Assembly (NCBI RefSeq): GCF_009017415.1
Contig: NC_092403.1
Span: 2,666,001 to 2,730,000, forward strand
Direction of reading: 5' to 3'
Source: Aspergillus flavus
Lineage: Eukaryota > Ascomycota > Eurotiomycetes > Eurotiales > Aspergillaceae
DNA length: 64,000 nucleotides
The notes under the pieces: model-generated
Database searches by the model: none
What the model was told of the DNA's origin: nothing
The model's input: only the letters and a program-made list of their open reading frames with translations
Program-made: the position numbers and the translations under genes
Shown here: positions 10,254-20,680 of the stretch, piece by piece
Layout of the letters: each line of letters begins with the position of its first letter
How positions within the stretch are numbered: the stretch's first letter is position 1

Positions 10254-11277
10254 TTTGCGGGACTTTAGAGACACTCCTATTTAAATGGGATCGGTTATTT
10301 AAATTGAGTAGAAGACGAGGCTGAAATCCGAGGCTCGCGCCGGGGCTGAGTCGTAGAGGCTCAGACCCTCCACTCGACAAGGATGGTATGCACCTACACG
10401 AATTCATCACAGGCTAATGCATCATGATTAACTTACCACCCAATAGACATTTCCTACCCATTCATGTGTGAGAGACCGCACACATACTCGCTACAGCTAG
10501 TTGGTCACTGGTACCTAACATATTACGGCTGATCTGAGAGCTATCTGATGTAGAATGTCATCAATTTGGCTAAATGAGTAGACGGACAAAAGACCCACCC
10601 TGTTTCTGGAAGGAATAGGACGTTTCTCAGATTATTTAACTTGGAACTTACAACTACCCTGCCAATGACCATATTCGTTAACAGAAAACAAAATTTGACT
10701 CCGGGGTACAATCGAGATAACATTGAATCAGGCTAAATCTAACGAATCGTTATGAAATCATTGAAAATTGTAGGGCTGTCTATCTATTTCTGGACATTGT
10801 CAGGTGACTCCGTGTTAGCGTATAGATCGTTAGGGAGAACCATGGTTCAAATCGAAGAGCTGGCAGCTTACAACCACTCATGCGTTGTTTTGAGCCCGAG
10901 CTAAACATTGTTAGTAATATAATGTAAGCGTCATGATTATTTAAACACCATGAATTGTTGATCAGGCTATCCTTGACCATTAAATCATATTCCCTGCATC
11001 CTCTCACTACTAACTGATCTATGCACATTTAATATGTAAGTCTCCTCTCTCACACTATTCTTGCTTGTATTCCACTATAACGTCAATCAATATCTGAATC
11101 GGACGAACTAACACTCCCTCGTCTTTACCAGTTCAGTCACACGAAAGAACCACCTAAGTTCAGTACGCGCCACACATCTATCAATAACAACAGAGAAGAA
11201 AAAAGCATATGACCTTGTATCCTCAGTTCTCTCTTGCGAACCAATAATCAACCGAGAAACCATTCGGACAAGCAGAA
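10254..11277. other. Intergenic, shared upstream region
   Basis: This is the upstream sequence of the HET gene (left) and of a small ORF (right). Nothing else was recognised; ORFs at 10541-10723 and 10780-11028 look like chance frames. Confidence 0.4.
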
Positions 11278-11538
11278 ATGGACGCAAAGAAAAATCTACT
11301 CTGCGCTCAGTTAGAGGGTCGTGAATCCCCAGCCCCCGAAAGTCAGACCGCTGAACAGCAAGAGCCTTACTGCTGGGGTAGGATGCCTCGCAGTTCGCAA
11401 CAACCCGGGGAAATCCAAACAGAGGGGATTCCGGTTAATACCAAACCCTTTGTCTTGGAAAGTAATCCTGTTCATCCCCTTGAGGCACTGTTGTTGAGAC
11501 AGTATGCGGGCGATAAGATGAGGCGTATGTCGGATTGA
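11278..11538 (+). CDS. Hypothetical 86-residue protein
   Basis: A single uninterrupted ORF starts in a good context (AGAAATGG) after a C/A-rich leader. The product is hydrophilic, glutamate- and proline-rich in the first half, with a more ordered-looking C-terminal segment HPLEALLLRQYAGDKMRRMSD. No signal peptide, membrane segment or known domain is visible. It could be a real small fungal protein or chance; codon use and context slightly favour real. Confidence 0.35.
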   Translation: MDAKKNLLCAQLEGRESPAPESQTAEQQEPYCWGRMPRSSQQPGEIQTEGIPVNTKPFVLESNPVHPLEALLLRQYAGDKMRRMSD

Positions 11539-11769
11539 TATTGTTACTTGGTCACATTTGAGTGGTGTTTCATTTCGACGAAAGGGCTAGTTGTCGTTGA
11601 TTCTTGGTAGGACGACTCTTTGAAGAAAGGTGATGCACAAGAAAACATTACTACGTTTTATGACTCAAAAGTATGAGTGCATGTGTTGGGGTAAATGTCA
11701 TATTAACTCAACTCTGGGAGAAATCATTAAGCTCCGATTATAAAGTGAACAAATATTATTCCTATCGCA

Positions 11770-12840
11770 CTAGAGCTTTCCAAAGATGGGCTTCTCCTTC
11801 GATAATATAGATGAAATAGCAACTGGAACATCCTTGGTTTGAACCGCTGCGACATTATACGCTAGTTGGTATTGGAGCCCTATATGGAAAAAATTAGCAA
11901 CTTGACCTAGGCTAAATATCAAAGGGAGAGATATGAAGTACCTTCAGCAACGGTGCGATCTCGGCTGTAATCCAAAAAGTGTTTGATTGTTTGTACCGCG
12001 ACCGGGCTTTTCTCGCTCAGATTCCTTGCAACTCTGAATGCTTCACCGATCACATCATTCTTTGTTGGGAGGACAGTGCTCACGAACCCAACTCGGAGGG
12101 CCTCATCCGCATTGAAATTTCGGCCAGACATGGCTACATCTTTGACCCATGTATATGAGCCAACGACCTTTGGGAGCCGTGCGAGAATCCCAATGTCAGA
12201 TGCAATGCCGATATCGACTTCTTTGACACAGAAGACGGTGTCCTTAGAACAGATTCGCATGTCCGCCGCCGAGCAGACGTCCATTGCCATGCCTAGTGCG
12301 TAGCCGTGCATGGCACAGATAACAGCTAATTAGTGTTAGCGTTCAGAGATCAGAACAATATACTCACGATGCTGTCTTCCATCTCATCTATGGGAAACTA
12401 GATAGGATGAACAGAAAAGGAAGATCTTACGTTTCTCACACCTCTCAATACTAGAAATACACTCCTGGAATTCAACCCCAAATCGTCGAAGAGTAGTGAC
12501 TGCCCGTCTGCCTGGATCGACGATCTCGTCTGGCCGGGCCATAAATGGTGAATCTTTGTTGGAAACCCATTTCAGATCTATGCCAACCGAGAAACCCTTC
12601 TCACCGGATCCGGAGAAAACAATGGCACGAACGGACGGGTCTGTCGAGAGACGGTCAAAGACGGTTCGCATTTCCCGCCATGCACTAAACCCTATCAGTT
12701 TATCGTCGGTGGGATATAATTACGTCTTTGACGTACTCTTCCAAGAAGGCGTTCACGTGGCCTGGCCGATTGATCTCAACGTGAGCGATCCATGGCTCTG
12801 GTACAGTGACCTTGAAGTATTTATATTCTTTGTCTGACAT
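11770..12840 (-). CDS. Enoyl-CoA hydratase/isomerase family, dienoyl-CoA isomerase-like
   Basis: Four exons on the minus strand (12840-12737, 12684-12431, 12325-11942, 11879-11770) join in phase through GT-AG introns to give 283 residues. The crotonase fold is clear: VEINRPGHVNAF at the start, the oxyanion-hole segment GEKGFSVGIDL, then KPVICAMHGYALGMAMDV, and VKEVDIGIASDIGILARLP. The EVDIGIASD order fits delta3,5-delta2,4-dienoyl-CoA isomerases, which reposition double bonds during beta-oxidation of unsaturated fatty acids. The C-terminus GKL resembles a weak peroxisomal PTS1. The start faces the nitronate monooxygenase gene across 668 bases, so the two may share control. A plain enoyl-CoA hydratase is the alternative. 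Confidence 0.85.
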
Positions 12841-13508
12841 ATTGACAATGGAATTTCCAGGTTAATGATGTCCTTAGAGGGTCAGGGTTTTAGATAGTGA
12901 GCTCATTCGACACTCAAAACGTTTTCCGATTTGGTAACGTAGGTTAACCAGGGCGGCTTTCCTCGGCTTTGTGGATATAATGATTGAGGTCAGCCTCTGA
13001 CCTGATCGTGCTACGCTATATATGAGCACAAGTGTGGGGGATAGCACCGAAGGTCTTGGCGATATCAGTCAACCGGAGGAGTTAATGCGCCGTATGGTGC
13101 GGGATTCCCCCACAATTCCCCACAGTTTATAACAACGTCGTATCAAGCCCTCTGATCTTGTCATCACATATCTTAGTCTATCCCGAACCTCGGCTGCTAG
13201 ATATATACTCCTTGAGTTGATGTCCCCTTTGTTGATTAATAATAAACGTCTGGCCCTAGAAACAATTAGTATTTTAGAGTAATCTTGTATTATCCCCGAG
13301 CCAGTTCGATCATGTGCCCCCGCAATTGGAGGCAGTTATGCTATGGGGTGTCATATGTCGGAATAAAGACCATTTCCTGGTTCTCATGGCGTTACATAAA
13401 TACTCTCGAACAAATATCTTCGCCTTCCCTTTGTTAAGTCGCAATTCCTGTGTCCAGAAGAAAAGTACCATACATTTTATATTTCTGAACAAATTCAAAA
13501 ACGGCAGA
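12841..13508. promoter_or_regulatory. Divergent promoter region of isomerase and nitronate monooxygenase
   Basis: This 668-base spacer lies between two outward-facing genes. C-runs such as CCCCACAATTCCCCAC near 13107-13122 recall similar runs upstream of the lactonase gene at 17.3-18 kb. Specific factors cannot be named. Confidence 0.4.
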
Positions 13509-14671
13509 ATGCCTTTCAATACCGCGCTCACAAAAACACTGGGGATTAAAAGTGAGCCTTTTCAAGCATATTCGGCTGTATAATGGCAAGCTGACAACCC
13601 TAGTCCCCGTAGTGCAAGGAGGCATGCACTGGGTAGGGTACGCCGAACTAGCCGCTGCCGTCAGTAACGCAGGGGGACTTGGTCTAGTTAGTAAACCCTT
13701 TAGCTGCTCGCACGGCATCATAGACTAACATACCTGGTTACATGTTACTGCTCTGACGCAACCTACGCCGGACGATCTGCGCAAGGAAATTCGGAAATGT
13801 CGATCATTGACCAACAGGCCATTCGGCGTGAACATCACTCTCCTCCCCTCACTCATGCCACCAGACTACGGCGCCTACGTTCAGGCTATCATTGACGAAG
13901 GGGTCAAAGTTGTTGAAACGGCTGGAAATAACCCTGGGTCCGTTATTAGACCACTCAAAGAGGCTAATATCATCGTCATCCACAAATGCACGACTATACG
14001 CCATGCCAAGTCAGCTGTGAAACTAGGAGCGGACTTTTTATCGATCGATGGGTTTGAATGTGGTGGCCATGTTGGAGAGGATGACCTGACTAATTTAATC
14101 CTTTTAAACCGGGCAAGGCAGGTATTGAGTGTGCCGTTTATTGCTTCTGGGGGCTTCGCAGATGGACATGGTCTAGCTGCTGCGTTGGCGCTGGGAGCAG
14201 AGGGCATCAATATGGGGACACGTTTTATGTGTACGGTGGAAGCACCTATTCATATTAAGGTGAAAGAGGCGATAGTGGCAGCCCAGGAAACGGATACGGC
14301 ATTGGTGATGAGGCGGTGGAAAAATACTACGCGATTATATGCGAACAAAGTGGCGAAGGACGCTCTGAAAGTCGAAACTCAGAGTGAGAGCGGAAAGTTT
14401 GAAGAGATTGCGCCGTATGTAAATGGGAAGCGCGGACAGCAGGTATTTTTGGAGGGGGACGTGGATTCCGGTGTAAGTTTCCTATTCACCTTGCTATGGT
14501 ACATCCGAGTTAACTGTTGCATAGGTATGGACCGCCGGTCAGGTTATTGGACTGATCCACGACATACCTACGTGCGCTGATCTCTTAGCGCGAATTGAGC
14601 AGGAGGCTCTGACTTCGATGAAGAGGACAGAATCACTGTGGACCGGTGAAGCCTCTCAGAGTAGGCTTTAG
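13509..14671 (+). pseudogene. Nitronate monooxygenase with mutated splice acceptor
   Basis: The protein would be a 333-residue NMO/2-nitropropane-dioxygenase-type FMN enzyme, which oxidises alkyl nitronates. Exons are 13509-13551, 13604-13686, 13744-14472 and 14525-14671. Conserved parts include PVVQGGMHWVGYAELA, NRPFGVNITLLP, DFLSIDGFECGGH (FMN/active-site loop), FIASGGFADG and GAEGINMGTRF. The C-terminus is SRL, a canonical peroxisomal PTS1. Every junction is normal except intron 2. It starts GTTAGT at 13687 and should end at 13743, but ends AT where AG is expected; a single base change (G to T) would explain it. Keeping the 57-base intron brings in a TAA. The gene is therefore probably dead or poorly expressed, although coding sequence and PTS1 look well preserved. 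A sequencing error at 13743 is possible. Confidence 0.8.
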
Positions 14672-14680
14672 ACTCTGTCT

Positions 14681-15445
14681 TCAATCTGAAGTCTCCGCCT
14701 CGTCGACCTTAAAGATTCGACGTGCAACATTGCTATACGGCACCTGTTCATAAGCTTCATGAACTGTATTCACTCCTCGCAATCTAGCAATCTCAATAAC
14801 CTGCTCTTTTCTGACAGCCACATGAAGAGTTGAAGTATCTTCGTTGGTGGTTACAGCTGCTTCATGTTGCCCAGTTAATTCTCTGATGCTCTCAGTCACC
14901 GTTTCCAGAGATTGATTCGTTGATCTCTGAAGTGTCACATCGACGGTAACTCGGTCCGTAGATGCATTGTCTCCTAGAAGCGAAGGCGAGACGTTTAATC
15001 CTGGATCTGCATAGCCCGCATGCTTGAGGAAATTGTGTCTCTCGAGTACTCCTGGGTAATCTCCGTGCGTCCAATCGTACATGGCTTGAAAACCATTGCC
15101 GCCGAGACGATGAAGACCTGTGAACCCAAGCTCGCGGAGAACATCTTTATGTCTCCGTGTAAGTGGACTCTGAAGCATGAACCAAACATATTCTGGCTTT
15201 TGCCCTTCTCACAGTACCTCGCGGGATTGCTTTTGTTTTACTGGAACGCTCTCAAGGTCAAAGGAGTTACCGGTGATTTGCGAAAGAATGGTGGAACTTA
15301 GGAGAGCTGAACGGTAGTGATGGCGTCTAGTAATGCTTGTAGAGATAATCGTAGAGGAGATAGCTCCGGTCTTAAGGATCTTGATGCATAATGATGCTTG
15401 ATGAAGAGCAGAAATTATGCGAAACATTTTGACTCTATACCGCAC
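14681..15445 (-). pseudogene. Remnant of a subtilisin-type protease propeptide region
   Basis: A minus-strand frame runs from 15445 and is interrupted once by TGA at about 15209-15211. It continues in the same frame to 14681. The text resembles the N-terminal propeptide part of some fungal S8-like proteases: a QSPLTRRHKDVLRELGF block, a GDYPGVLERH block, and a C-terminal EIARLRGVNTVHEAYE block just before where a catalytic domain would begin. No Asp/His/Ser catalytic region follows; the frame ends 10 bases from the nitronate monooxygenase stop, so the gene was cut there. The N-terminal 60 residues are basic and could be artefactual. Family assignment is tentative. Confidence 0.4.
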
Positions 15446-16227
15446 GGAACTGAAGGGGAGTATGGGATTAAGAGGTACGAGCTATGACTGTCTCACAGAT
15501 TAGGGACTGCCGCAGCGTGGGGCGGAAGAGGCAGAAATATTCACGTAATTGAGAAGAGATGTTCACCTAATTAGCTCGATTTCTTTATTTCTAAGGCAGG
15601 CAGACCTTATGCACATAGCCGCTTAGCTAAATGCTAAATTGACTGTAAGTCTACATAAGCTCAATATTAGTAGCCCACATGCAACAAGTTCACAGTTAGT
15701 CGACCTGAACATATTTGAGATTAGATTGCTTTCTATAAAGCCTGCAATGGCCCCTCATGTATGAAACTGGTTAGGCCTTGTAAGGGACTTGAAGCGTTTC
15801 CGATCTATTGATGTCGAGAACCACCGTGTTCGAAAAACACAGACGGCATGTTACTGAAATTAAGGCGTAAGGCGTTGATAGAGACAGGGAGGATCACAAA
15901 GCTCCTGCACGGCTGACCATCCAGCTGCGGATCAGGGGTCTCTCAATATACGTTTCACTAGCGTCGTCCCTGTGGTCAGTTATCATTCTTCCTGTTGAGT
16001 GCTCTCTCTACATCAGTAGCCTTACAATTATTGTAGATATTCGTTCGACAAGGCATACATAGTGCGTCAGTGACGGTCCACTCTAGGTCAGGTTGAAGAT
16101 AATATCAAAGGAAGAGAGAAGAAATATAATCCCGTCTTGGCCATCCAGGATCATCTTAGTCGGTAAGCAAGGACAGAAGTGAATGGATGTTTTATCATTT
16201 GCCCCTAAATGGCAAGAAAAGGAAAGT
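15446..16227. other. Intergenic, no gene seen
   Basis: Neither strand shows a coding pattern or a splice chain over this 780-base stretch. It lies upstream of the protease remnant and downstream of the lactonase gene. Confidence 0.4.
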
Positions 16228-17214
16228 TCACGTAAATACATTAGCCTGGCTCTGGAGCGCCAAAAAAGTCTCTTTATCATGCCCAGGTATGACCTGTCCC
16301 TTGGTAATTCGTTGGAGGTGCTTGAGACGCTGTGTGCTCCTGAACCACGATGGGTGGTCTCGAGCCAACCAGCCCTGAGGAATCCCATCCCGCCACTGGT
16401 ATGAAGTCAGTAAAGCTATCAGTGTATGAAGCAAGGGTGACTCACATTCTCAATAACATGGCAATGATCACTAATAAAGAAGAAAGTCCCCGTGTTGAGC
16501 ATGTTAATCTGCATGCCAATAAGACCATCCGTATGCCCAGGCAAATGATGCAGTGTAATACCCTGACAAAAGTCTAGTGTTTGATCATTGAACGTCTTCC
16601 AGTTCCTAGATCCCGTTAGCCATACTCCATACCAACCAAGGAGAAAGAGAAGCATACAGAGACAGCTTAAGATAATGTTCCAAATAAACCCCAACATCCG
16701 CCCCCGTAGCAACAGACCAGAACGCATTCGTCAATTCCTTCTCATGTACCCAAACCTCGACATCCGTGCGATGCAAAAACTCATCAAGCCCACCCGCATG
16801 ATCCAGATGCAAATGCCCAATGATAATCTTCTTGATATCATCTAATTTGTGTCCCGTTGCCTCAACAGCAGCCCGAAGCTCATGTCTCGGCTCGTACTTC
16901 ACTCGCGCAAAAATATCGGCGATGGCAGGACCCCATACTGTAGGGTAATCTTTTCCGCTGCCGGTTTCCCAGAGGATCAGACCTTCGTGCGGGTGGTCGA
17001 TTAAAATGCAGTACATGGGCATTTCGCAACGCTCGTTGACGAAGGAGCCGGTCTCTGTGGACTTGGTGCTTGTGTTGCCGCCTCGGATTACGAACCCTTT
17101 GTCGCATTCCAGCCAGCCTACTTCAAGGACGTGGAACTTTGTGCCGGGTGGGCAGACGTTGGAGATGGCGTTGGGGACGGCGCCTTGGTCTAGTTGGGTT
17201 TGGATTCCAGCCAT
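16228..17214 (-). CDS. Metallo-beta-lactamase-fold hydrolase, lactonase-like
   Basis: Three exons (17214-16658, 16605-16446, 16395-16228) join in phase to give 294 residues. An upstream in-frame ATG at 17274 would add 20 residues; 17214 is preferred because the fold starts soon after. The metal-binding motif HLHLDHAGG is intact, and LPGHTDG, a SDH metal ligand and IPGHD follow in the right order. This arrangement is closest to N-acyl homoserine lactonases and related lactone hydrolases of the metallo-beta-lactamase superfamily. No signal peptide is apparent, so a cytosolic enzyme acting on a lactone or ester is likely; the substrate is unknown. Neighbours are the protease remnant and the omega-amidase pseudogene. 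Confidence 0.85.
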
Positions 17215-17345
17215 TTTGTCGTTGGTATTGGGTTGAAATGGATATTCTTGGCTATAGTCGGAATGTATAGTCAAAGATGAGAGAGATTCGTAGGATTCAC
17301 GGGGAATGAAGTTATATGAAGTTTGCTATTGCTACGCCTACAGGG

Positions 17346-17420
17346 AAATGTGACAACCCCGCAGGGATACGTGATGTGCGAGACCAGAAATGAGCCCCGA
17401 ACTGCGGGGAAACAAGTGGA
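17346..17420. promoter_or_regulatory. Inverted CCCCGCAG / CTGCGGGG pair upstream of the lactonase
   Basis: CCCCGCAG at 17357-17364 and its exact reverse complement CTGCGGGG at 17402-17409 lie about 140-200 bases upstream of the lactonase ATG. CGG-containing inverted half-sites are the usual targets of Zn2Cys6 regulators, so this is a candidate operator. Inference only. Confidence 0.35.
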
Positions 17421-18068
17421 GTAACAAATACGATAGTCATAGCTTCTATCCCTGCATTTGAGAATGGATATAGTATAACTCTTGTTGGCAATTCCGCTGG
17501 TCCGATTGGCCCTGCCCGAGAAATTCGAGGCTAGATCAAATAGTTGGTATCCTTCAAGCGCCTCATTATCCCAGCATTTCCATTCATTGGCCATAAGGCA
17601 CCAGATTCCACATTTTGAGGTCTGGAAGAGCCGCTAAGGTGTGACAGGGTGCTTCGATACACGTATTATGCAGCCAAATAAATAGCTAGCGGCCCGGGCC
17701 AGGATACCCCATGAGAACGTTCTTGGCGAGCTAAGGGTCCATGCTCTTGTCTGTGACGGCGTTTGCATAAGGTATACATGTCCATTCGCACGTTTGGAAC
17801 GCTTAACTATATCCTATAGTTGTGATCTGACAATGTTTCTAGCTAATGGTATGCGGTTACTGCGCTGGGTTTGTGTATCATTCAGGTAGAAGCAATCAAG
17901 GGGAGAAGTGTGGATAATTTGGGGATCATAACGGCCTCGGTGGGGCTTCCTACCCCAATTTGGGGTCCACTCAGTACTTTTGTCTCCTCTACCCTCTGAC
18001 CTGGTAACAATTTAATGTTGATTATCAACATTACTTAAAATATAAAATTTATGACCATTTACTATTTA
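17421..18068. other. Intergenic upstream of the lactonase
   Basis: No gene was seen. A near-palindromic CCCCAATTTGGGG at 17953-17965 is the only notable word. Confidence 0.4.
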
Positions 18069-18925
18069 TCAAGTTTGAACAAGTTTCCCGATGTCCGGAT
18101 ACACGTCATGCCTTCTCTGAAAAGTTATGGGAATTGCCATACGACTTCGCTTGATGGTTTCCGGGTCCAACAGCGCATAAGCAATGTCCTCGCTTTGGTT
18201 GGTACCAGCAACAACTTGACCCATCGGATCAGTAACCATGCCATATCCCTAGGCAGGATATGAGGAATTTGGGTCTCTCGATCGTGAACACAAAATGGTG
18301 TACTTGGTTATCCACCGCACGAGCACGACCTAGGAGCTCCCAATGTAGAGGCCCGGTAGTGGTGTTGAACGCTGATGGGTAAACTAGCGCGAATGCTCCC
18401 TGTCGGGCTGCGATAGTACTTAGTTCGGCAAATCGCGTATCATAACAAACTCCGAGGCCGATCTGCCCATATCCCTCCAGGTCCACGGTCGTTGTCTTCT
18501 TCCCAGAGGACAGAGTATCTGATTCATGGAATGACATGCCGCCAGGGACGTCCATGTCGAACAGGTGCATCTTACGATGGAATGCAATCAGTTCTCCTTT
18601 GGGAGAGAGTATACTGCGCAGGTATTGTAGATGTTGCCAGATGTGTCGCATTCAGGAACACTGCCACCGATGATGAATGCACCGGTATCTTCGGCTATTT
18701 GTGCCAATGCAACGAAGCTAGGTGACTTTCGCCGGGTCGGGTGATGCCGATAATGGCTCGGCATATTCACGAAACTTCGTGGCGGAATATGGAGAGTTGA
18801 AGCATTCTGGAAGGATAATCAGTGAAGCACCTTTGGACGCTGCTTGCAAACCTTCTGTGTCGCGTTGGCAAGATTTTGCACTTTGCCGGTACTTGGGATA
18901 CATCATTTAACTGCATTCTAGCGCC
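18069..18925 (-). pseudogene. Heavily damaged omega-amidase / NIT2-type nitrilase
   Basis: Minus-strand segments in different frames reconstruct the order of a carbon-nitrogen hydrolase of the NIT2 (omega-amidase) type. In order they are ILPECFNSPY (catalytic Glu), [32 protein letters not shown] (catalytic Lys), [13 protein letters not shown] (catalytic Cys), [30 protein letters not shown] and a C-terminal IPITFQRRHDVYPD. The three catalytic positions survive. Frameshifts lie near 18840, near 18725 and near 18610, with another after RARAVDNQV (about 18270-18300), and an in-frame TAG occurs near 18252. The living enzyme hydrolyses alpha-ketoglutaramate and similar omega-amides. This copy is beyond simple repair. 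Confidence 0.85.
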
Positions 18926-19260
18926 ACAGTCAGATGTACCTACTCCAACGGGTTGGAGGAATTCCGTTGGAGTTTTGAGATGCTACTCCAAATGTTCAAG
19001 AACCCCATGCTTAGCAATAGAATCTTCCCCATATTCCTAATGCATTGCGCGGGAACGAGCAAAGATTTCAGATGATCGACCGAATAATTTTCAACCGATA
19101 CCAAGTCGGATCTAGAGGAACTGGGCGTGACTACGGTGGTGACCAATTGACTCATTCTACCACGACGCTATATCTTCCAAATTGCCCCTTCCCATCTCAA
19201 CTAGCAGTGCAATTGTATCTAGAGTCAACAAACCACACAGTCCCCGAAAAGCAACACCAT

Positions 19261-20454
19261 GGCCGACTTAGACACTTGTCTCCCGCTCACAGTAGATCCA
19301 TTTCATACTGCAGACCGTTCGATCAGTCTATACATTCACCATACCCCGGTACTGACGTCGAAAACCCTTGATCGCATCGCCTCAACGCCTCAAGAAAGAT
19401 CCGCCCTCGAGGGCACACTTTTCGAAGACCAGGAGCCGGCCAAGCCAGTCTTCCGGCTCTATTTCAAATGCGAGAAATTCCAGAAGATAGGGGCACTTAA
19501 AGCTCGGGGTGCGTTCCATGCCGTGTTGAGGTTATTTTCTGGGTTGGGTCTAGAGGAGGTGCGCAAGCGTGGTGTAACCACCCATAGTTCTGGTATGAAG
19601 CTCAATGCCCATCAGAATGGGGATTGTTACTTACTTCTGTCAAAAGGGAACCATGCTCAAGCACTTGCACTTGCGGCGGCTACCTTGAATATTCCCGCCC
19701 ACATCGTCATGCCTTCGATCTCGACATCATCTAAAATCGCTGGCACGAAGGCTTACAACGTCCGCGTTCTTTTCAGTGGCTCTACGGAGCCTGAACGCGT
19801 AGCTGTAGTCAATGAAGTTATTAGGTAGACTTGTGCTATCCTCGTGCCACCGTACGACCACCCAGATATTATCCTGGGTCAAGGTACCGCAGCGCTTGAA
19901 CTCGAAAAGCAAGTAGCGGCCCTGATGAAAGATGTCGATACTGAGGTGGATATCAAGAAAGATCATCCATTAAATGTAGTTATCACACCGTTGGGGGGCG
20001 GTGGTCTATTGGCGGGGACAGCCACCTAATTCTCGAATATACCATCAACTCATGTCTTCGAGCAGAACCTTCGTTTCAGGGCGGCGATGATGGTCGACAC
20101 GGTCTCGCTGCTGGGTCCCGCATTCCCGCTGTCAGTACTCTCACAATTGCGGACGGTTTGCGAACACCAGTTGGGGAGATTAACTGGACCGTCATCCCCG
20201 ATCAGAAAAAGGTGAGAGGGGTCTTCGCCGTGACAGAAGATCAAATTAAAGATGCTATGAAGCTCGTCCTGGAAAGAATGAAGCTTCTCATTGAGCCGAG
20301 TGCTGCTGTGCCCTTGGCAGTTGTGCTGTTCGACGAGCAATTCCGAACCATTGCCGAGAAAGAGGGAGGAGAGAAGGGCTGGGATGTTGGTGTGATTTTC
20401 TCAGGGGGGAATACTACAGTGGAGGCAATCTGGAATTTGCATGGTAATCGATGA
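19261..20454 (+). pseudogene. Broken threonine/serine dehydratase (PLP fold type II)
   Basis: The frame opens at the ATG 19261 and matches a threonine ammonia-lyase/serine-dehydratase-like enzyme. KIGALKARGAFHA would hold the PLP lysine. A 54-base intron (19593-19646) restores the THSSGNHAQALALAA phosphate-binding block, and VPPYDHPDIILGQGT and a GGGGLLAG loop follow. It then breaks three times: TAG at 19826-19828 where Glu is expected, TAA at 20027-20029, and a one-base loss near 20060 before the AEP-like segment. The last part, from TPVGEINW to NTTVEAIWNLHGNR, is in another frame and ends at 20454. The family removes ammonia from threonine or serine through enamine/imine intermediates, the substrates of RidA, a segment of which lies just downstream. 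Confidence 0.85.
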
Positions 20455-20680
20455 GACGGAATAAATGGAGAGTCGGGGTCATCATGGTTGATAATGTCAT
20501 TAAGGCGATGCAACTAACTAGACTGCAGCTTGAGTTATTTCGGCTGCTCATGATTGAAAAGGTATTACTTTATTTTAATTGAAACTTTACGAGGTAAGTT
20601 ATAAAACTCTTCATATTGGATAAGACGTATGATATAAGCCACATTACAGCGAAGGTGCATTGTGCAATAAATTATTTCTA

